Source: UMGS1307 sp964523005 | GTDB lineage: Bacteria; Bacillota; Clostridia; Oscillospirales; CAG-382 | Length of the DNA stretch: 10,802 nt | NCBI GenBank assembly: GCA_964523005.1 | Contig: CAZFZL010000051.1 | Coordinates: 1-10,802, forward strand | Direction: 5' to 3' | Shown: positions 6,907-10,802 of the stretch, in pieces | Layout of the letters: the number at the start of each line of letters is the position of its first letter | Numbering within the stretch: the first letter of the stretch is position 1 | Made by a program: the position numbers and the translations under genes | The notes under the pieces: generated by a model | Told to the model about the DNA's origin: nothing | Seen by the model: only the letters and a program-made list of their open reading frames with translations | The model's database searches: none

Positions 6907-7019
6907 GTCGGAGAACAGGACGTGGTAGCGGAAGTGGGATTTGAACCTACGACCTGTCGGGTATGAACCGAATGCTCTGCCAGCTGAGCTATTCCGCCGT
7001 GCCGTCCTGAAAACCGACA
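6907..7019 (-). other. Leader-trailer inverted repeat enclosing tRNA-Met
   Basis: CAGGACG (6916-6922), directly after the tRNA CCA, pairs with CGTCCTG (7003-7009) in the leader. After a symmetric 4-nt internal loop, GTCGG (6907-6911) pairs with CCGAC (7014-7018), extended by one T-A pair (6906/7019). The precursor RNA can thus form a 7-bp plus 6-bp clamp stacked outside the acceptor stem, with only four leader bases (6999-7002) unpaired next to the tRNA. Confidence 0.6.
6923..6998 (-). tRNA. tRNA-Met (CAT), probably elongator
   Basis: 76 nt including encoded CCA. Acceptor GGCGGAA pairs with TTCCGCT (G1-U72 wobble). The D arm GCTC...GAGC is intact with GG at 18-19. Anticodon loop TTCATAC carries CAT. 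It lacks the three G-C pairs at 29-31/39-41 and the unpaired first acceptor position of an initiator, and its loop context resembles elongator Met rather than Ile2 (CAT). Two stem positions are not Watson-Crick: U27 opposite C43, and A51 opposite C63 in the T stem. It is probably functional, but both deserve a check. Confidence 0.85.
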
Positions 7020-7027
7020 GCTTGAAC

Positions 7028-7056
7028 ATTATAACAGTGACAACGTCGTTTGTCAA
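7028..7056 (-). promoter_or_regulatory. Consensus sigma-A promoter of the tRNA pair
   Basis: On the - strand, TTGACA (7051-7056), a 17-nt spacer and TATAAT (7028-7033), with TG at the extended -10 position. All twelve hexamer bases match consensus. The predicted start near 7020 leaves a leader of about 22 nt before tRNA-Met. Confidence 0.93.
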
Positions 7057-7113
7057 TACCTTTTTAGTATTTTCTCAAAATCATTTTTTTCACTGAAAAT
7101 ATTACTTCCTCTG

Positions 7114-7142
7114 TTGCAGAAATCAGAGAAATATGATATAAT
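7114..7142 (+). promoter_or_regulatory. Promoter of the pgeF-yhaO-yhaN unit
   Basis: TTGCAG (-35, 7114-7119, three of six matches), a 17-nt spacer, and TATAAT (7137-7142) with TGA just before it, making an extended -10. It diverges from the tRNA promoter; the two -35 boxes are about 57 nt apart. The leader to the TTG start of pgeF would be about 50 nt. Confidence 0.7.
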
Positions 7143-7198
7143 TTTTTATGAGATGATACAGCGCTGCGCGTACGAACTGACAAGAAAGGACTACCGGT

Positions 7199-7996
7199 TT
7201 GAAAGAAGATTTTATCCTGAAAACAGGTATGTTTCCATACTACATAAGCCCGCTCTTAGAAAAAAATCGCGTTATGCATTTATTTACCACGCGACACGGC
7301 GGCATAAGTAAAGGCTGTTTTGAAAGCCTTAATTTCGCCATCGGTCAGGGCAGCGAACAAGACAGCAGCGAAAACGTGTCGTATCATCATTCACTCGCTT
7401 CAAAGCAGCTCGGGCTGACGGAAGACCATATAGTACGCGCCTGGCAACTGCACACTTCTGTCGTTGAGCGCGCCGATGCTTCCAACTGCGGCGTTCCTTA
7501 CAACCGCGGAGTAGACGGACTCGTCAGCAATACCGAAGATATTATCCTCAGCGTACGGACAGCGGACTGTGTTCCGATACTTCTGTACGATAAGAATAAT
7601 GGTACCTGCGGCGCAGTACACGCCGGCTGGCGCGGCACGAAAGACGAAATAATCGTAAAAGCAGTGAAGAAGATGATGTCTGATTTTGGTTCAAGCGCAG
7701 AAAATATCATTGCGGCAATAGGCCCGTGCGCAAGAGAATGCTGCTATGAGGTACAGCCGGATTTTAAAAGCAATTTCGGCAGCAGATACAGCGATTGCTT
7801 CACGAGCCGTGAAGATAAGCTCTTTTTCTCAACTGCCGAAGCCAACATCATCCAACTGCTCGATGCTGGAATACCGGACGAAAACATCTCCGACTGCGGT
7901 ATATGCACCTGTTGCTCTGATGAGTTTTACTCACATCGCCGTCAGGGGATAAACCGCGGCTCTCTCGCCGCGTTCATACGTACAGCAAAGTTTTAA
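7199..7996 (+). CDS. pgeF: Peptidoglycan editing factor PgeF (YfiH/YlmD/LACC1 family)
   Basis: Cytoplasmic multicopper-oxidase-like fold protein. In E. coli, YfiH removes wrongly made UDP-MurNAc-L-Ser and so keeps the stem peptide correct; related family members act on purine nucleosides. The protein has 265 aa, normal for the family. Predicted metal/catalytic residues: H85 in WQLH, C124 in TADCVPILLYD, and H141 in HAGWRG. GPCARECCYEV (about 175-185) and the C-terminal CTC...FYSHRRQGINRGSLAAFI complete the family pattern. The start is TTG 7199-7201 with AAGGA (7186-7190) 8 nt upstream; the next ATG (7229) has a much weaker site. It lies 19 nt before the SbcD-like gene and probably shares its transcript. 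Confidence 0.95.
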   Translation: MKEDFILKTGMFPYYISPLLEKNRVMHLFTTRHGGISKGCFESLNFAIGQGSEQDSSENVSYHHSLASKQLGLTEDHIVRAWQLHTSVVERADASNCGVPYNRGVDGLVSNTEDIILSVRTADCVPILLYDKNNGTCGAVHAGWRGTKDEIIVKAVKKMMSDFGSSAENIIAAIGPCARECCYEVQPDFKSNFGSRYSDCFTSREDKLFFSTAEANIIQLLDAGIPDENISDCGICTCCSDEFYSHRRQGINRGSLAAFIRTAKF

Positions 7997-8015
7997 CGAA
8001 AGGTAATGCAACACA

Positions 8016-9134
8016 ATGTCAGTAACGATTTTTCACTGCGCCGATCTGCATCTTGACACGCCGTTTGCGCTTTCGCTCACAAAAGCGGAAAAACGCAACT
8101 CGGAGCTTAGAAGTGCTTTTCGAAACGCGATCTTGTACGCAAAAAGTGTATCAACACAGCTTTTTTTCATCGCCGGCGATCTTTTTGATTCGCAATATGT
8201 AACGCTTGATACTGCCGAAAGTCTTATAAATGAATTCAAATCATATCCGGAATGTCGGTTTTTCATCACACCCGGAAACCACGACCCGTACGACCAGCAC
8301 TCACCGTACAAGCTTTTGTCTTGGCCGCAAAACGTACACATCTTTACAGCAAAGGAAAGAGTACGAATAGATGAGCTTAACACCGACGTATACGGCTTCG
8401 GTTTTACGTCAAATTCAATGACTGAAAGTCCTGTGACCGGTTATTTGCCACTTGATCCGGAACGTATTAATATCCTCGTCTGCCACGGAACAGTCGGAGT
8501 TCCCTTGTCAAAGGACGGCCCCATACTCGTTTCAGATATCGAGAAAAGCGGCTTTGACTATATTGCTCTCGGCCATATACATAAAACTGACGGCGTGAAG
8601 CAAGCAGGGAAGACATCATATGCTTATTCAGGCTGTATTGAGGGCCGCGGATTTGATGAACTCGGTTACAAAGGCGGTCTTTCCGGAACAGTCTCGCACT
8701 CAGACGTACGGCTGAAGGGTATTCGTCTTTCGCTCAAAAGATTCGAGACGGTAAGGTTTACGGTCTCCGGTCAATCTACAAAGCCTGAGATCGTTTCTCT
8801 GCTGAAAACGCTTATACGTGAATATGGAAGTGATACTGCTTTGCGCATAGTGCTTGACGGTGAAATGCCTTCCGGTGTAATGATCACGGCTGATGATTTT
8901 ACAGAGCTTTCCGAAAGGCCTTATTATCTCGAAATAAAGGACAACAGCGTCCCTTATGCCAACATTAGTGAGACAGAAGGCGACATGACGCTCAGGGGAG
9001 TTTTTTATCGGCAGATGTGCGACCTGATCGAAAACGAACCGCAAAAACGGGAGATCGCCATAATGGCGCTCCGATACGGGCTGTCGGCTCTTGCAGACAG
9101 GAACGTGACCGATTTTGAGGAGCTGAACGTATGA
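8016..9134 (+). CDS. yhaO: SbcD/Mre11-type DNA repair exonuclease, YhaO-like
   Basis: Calcineurin-like metallophosphoesterase of the SbcD/Mre11 group, expected to cut DNA ends as the nuclease half of a complex with the downstream ATPase. The protein has 372 aa. The five phosphoesterase motifs are visible: D10-L-H12, G54-D55-LFD, G87-N88-H89-D90, H157 in VCHG, and G186-H187-I-H189. The SGCIEGRGFDELGYKGG segment (about 205-221) is typical of the YhaO subgroup rather than E. coli SbcD. The C-terminal 150 aa are poorly conserved and probably contact the ATPase coiled coil. GAAAGG (7998-8003) lies 12 nt before the ATG, somewhat far. The stop overlaps the ATPase start (ATGA, 9131-9134), a sign of coupled synthesis. 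The name yhaO follows the Bacillus orthologue and is by resemblance. Confidence 0.88.
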   Translation: MSVTIFHCADLHLDTPFALSLTKAEKRNSELRSAFRNAILYAKSVSTQLFFIAGDLFDSQYVTLDTAESLINEFKSYPECRFFITPGNHDPYDQHSPYKLLSWPQNVHIFTAKERVRIDELNTDVYGFGFTSNSMTESPVTGYLPLDPERINILVCHGTVGVPLSKDGPILVSDIEKSGFDYIALGHIHKTDGVKQAGKTSYAYSGCIEGRGFDELGYKGGLSGTVSHSDVRLKGIRLSLKRFETVRFTVSGQSTKPEIVSLLKTLIREYGSDTALRIVLDGEMPSGVMITADDFTELSERPYYLEIKDNSVPYANISETEGDMTLRGVFYRQMCDLIENEPQKREIAIMALRYGLSALADRNVTDFEELNV

Positions 9135-10802
9135 AGGATATAATATTTGAAAAAATAAACATAAAAGCATTCGGCTGTCTGAAAGATACCGTCATAACAC
9201 CGACTGCCGGAATAAATCTGATAAACGCGCACAACGGCGCCGGAAAATCGACGCTCGCCGCATTTATCAAATTCGTGTTCTATGGTTTTTCGGGAACACG
9301 TCTGCAAGGTATATTGGGAAATGAAAAGAATATGTACATCCCTTGGGATTCGAATTTTGTCGAAGGTTCGATCGAGTTTTCCTGCCCTAAGGGCAGATTC
9401 TGCGTCGGACGGTATTTTTGTAAGCCTTCAAAAGAAACCGTAACGGTGACGGAGCTTACAGGCGGCAAAAAAGTTCTTGACGGGATCGTGCCGGGCGAGT
9501 ATTTCTTCGGCGTCAGCGAAGAAACATACACGAAAACGGCGTTCTTTTACTCCCTGAAAAGAACGAAGAACGGCGATCCGATCCTCGCTCAACAACTTGA
9601 AAATCTCGTTTTTTCAGCCGATGAGATGATGTCATATTCGAACGCGTCCGATAAAATAAATGCTGCAAGGACAGAGATCGTCAACCGCCAGAACCGCGGC
9701 AGACTTCCGTCCGCCGAAGCGGCTCTGACAAGCATTGAAAACGACCTGTATACTGCGACGCAGTCGAATGATGAATTACTGCGCCTTACGCTGTCTCTCA
9801 ACGCCAAAAAAGAACTCATCCAAAAGCGCAGAAATCAACAGGATGAGCTTGGTAACGAACAAAAAAACATTGAAAAATATGAAGCCCAGAAAAAGCTCAA
9901 TGAATACCGAATATTGAAAGCCGAAGTTGAACAAGCGTTGAGCGATCTTGAAAAGGCAAAAATACTTTTCGGCGGTGATATTCCGGGAAGCTTGTTTATA
10001 GAAAAGCTTTCTTCCGATAACGAAAAGCTGATTCACAGCCGCGAAAAGCTTGAAGAGGAACGTGCTGCTGAGGCTGAACTTCAAACAGAGCTTGACAGGC
10101 TTAGAGAGCGCAATACGCTTGCTTCCCGTGACGCCGTATATTCGAAAACTGAACCGCTTCTCGCATCCAAGGCAAAGACGCGCAGCGTATGTATGACTGT
10201 TTTTATATTTTTCGCGCTCGCGTTTGGTGCGCTTGCCGGCGCTTTTTACGGATTGAAGCTTGATATTCCGCAGATAATTAATTATATCGTCGCTGGTCTG
10301 TGTATATTGTCGCTTGCAGTATATATCATTTCTGCAATACGGCTTTCCTCCTTTGCTTCAAAATATGGTTATAAAAGCGTCAGACGCTTCAGACGTGAAT
10401 TGAAGGACTATCCGGAGTATGAAATCAATATGCGCGAAAAGCAGTCTTATGTTGACCGTCTGAATGAAACGATCCAAACGCACGAAGATGAATGCACCGA
10501 CCTTTCCGATTCCATCGGTGAACGGATTGCTTCTCTAAGCAGAGAGCAACCGGATGAATCAGAATATACACGTTGTATAACCGCGCTGTTTTCCGACGTT
10601 TCAGCAGGAGCGCTTGTGAAGAGCGAATACGATAAGAAACACGACATATATAACTATAACTATGCCGATGTGGATATAGCAAAGCTCGAAAGTGACGCCG
10701 AGGGCGCAAACATTCCGTCGCGCGGAATCGACAGCGTACGGCGTGATATGGATATTCTCAACGGTATGATTGAGGATCTCGGAAAACAGTGTACCGATAT
10801 AA
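9131..10802 (+). CDS. yhaN: SbcC/Rad50-type AAA ATPase, YhaN-like, membrane-spanning; 3' end outside window
   Basis: The frame is open from ATG 9131 to the window end, giving 557 visible residues of a family that usually reaches about 800-1000. GAGGAG (9117-9122) lies 8 nt before the start, which overlaps the yhaO stop by 4 nt. The N-terminal ATPase lobe opens with MKDIIFEKINIKAFG and has Walker A AHNGAGKST (33-41; alanine in place of the first glycine, which the motif allows). A mostly helical, charged region follows (about 190-345). Two hydrophobic segments, about 352-374 and 381-404, look like a membrane hairpin, after which the coiled coil resumes (about 410-557). The second ATPase lobe with signature and Walker B motifs must lie beyond the window. 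Inferred role: partner ATPase of the YhaO-like nuclease in a membrane-attached Mre11-Rad50-type complex. The name is by resemblance to Bacillus YhaN. Confidence 0.85.
   Translation, partial: MKDIIFEKINIKAFGCLKDTVITPTAGINLINAHNGAGKSTLAAFIKFVFYGFSGTRLQGILGNEKNMYIPWDSNFVEGSIEFSCPKGRFCVGRYFCKPSKETVTVTELTGGKKVLDGIVPGEYFFGVSEETYTKTAFFYSLKRTKNGDPILAQQLENLVFSADEMMSYSNASDKINAARTEIVNRQNRGRLPSAEAALTSIENDLYTATQSNDELLRLTLSLNAKKELIQKRRNQQDELGNEQKNIEKYEAQKKLNEYRILKAEVEQALSDLEKAKILFGGDIPGSLFIEKLSSDNEKLIHSREKLEEERAAEAELQTELDRLRERNTLASRDAVYSKTEPLLASKAKTRSVCMTVFIFFALAFGALAGAFYGLKLDIPQIINYIVAGLCILSLAVYIISAIRLSSFASKYGYKSVRRFRRELKDYPEYEINMREKQSYVDRLNETIQTHEDECTDLSDSIGERIASLSREQPDESEYTRCITALFSDVSAGALVKSEYDKKHDIYNYNYADVDIAKLESDAEGANIPSRGIDSVRRDMDILNGMIEDLGKQCTDI

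Noticed and set aside
1..10802. CRISPR array, prophage or defence island
   Set aside because: No regularly spaced repeats, cas, integrase or phage genes are visible; the genes are housekeeping types, and the SbcCD-like pair alone does not make a defence island.

Overview
The window looks like a chromosomal segment from a low-to-mid GC Gram-positive bacterium, most likely a member of the Clostridia (gut Oscillospiraceae/Ruminococcaceae-like; this placement is inferred from gene content and style, not from a search). Supporting signs are the phoH-ybeY-era-recO block, a Smr-tailed MutS2, a YhaO/YhaN-type SbcD-SbcC pair, strong AGGAG-type ribosome binding sites, TTG starts, tRNAs with encoded CCA, and consensus sigma-A promoters. 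I see no phage genes, CRISPR array or transposase gene. Nearly all the sequence is housekeeping DNA.

Left part (1-1019, + strand): the 3' two thirds of a divergent ThyX-family gene, closed by its own terminator, then a single-gene thioredoxin unit. The thioredoxin terminator has a 44-bp imperfect palindrome inserted exactly in its UUCG loop, flanked by a 5-bp direct repeat. This is the most interesting small structure in the window.

Centre (1081-6657, - strand): a five-gene operon, phoH - ybeY - era - recO - mutS2. Every junction overlaps, abuts or lies within 10 nt, so the genes are probably translationally coupled. One good extended -10 promoter (6693-6721) lies upstream, and transcription would run leftward to the shared terminator at 941-1019. 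YbeY and Era mature the 3' end of 16S rRNA, PhoH is a YbeY-associated ATPase, MutS2 acts on DNA and in Bacillus on collided ribosomes, and RecO loads RecA. The operon therefore mixes 30S biogenesis or quality control with recombinational repair. The pgpH (HD hydrolase), dgkA and cdd genes that often sit inside this block in Firmicutes are absent.

Two tRNA genes (Met-CAT then Glu-TTC, - strand) lie at 6825-6998. They are driven by a perfect TTGACA-17-TATAAT promoter and end in a 15-bp terminator hairpin. The tRNA-Met gene has two imperfect stem pairs, and its leader and trailer can pair into a clamp around it.

Right part (7114-10802, + strand): a divergent promoter drives pgeF (peptidoglycan editing factor), then a YhaO-like SbcD nuclease and a YhaN-like SbcC ATPase whose start overlaps the nuclease stop. 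The ATPase runs off the window and carries two membrane helices in the middle of its coiled coil, suggesting a membrane-tethered Mre11-Rad50-type complex.

No stretch longer than about 200 bases lacks a gene or a described signal. I did not find a convincing new multi-gene system. The candidates worth following are the terminator insertion, the ThyX-like protein with a rewritten signature motif, the tRNA-Met clamp, and the membrane-anchored SbcCD pair.
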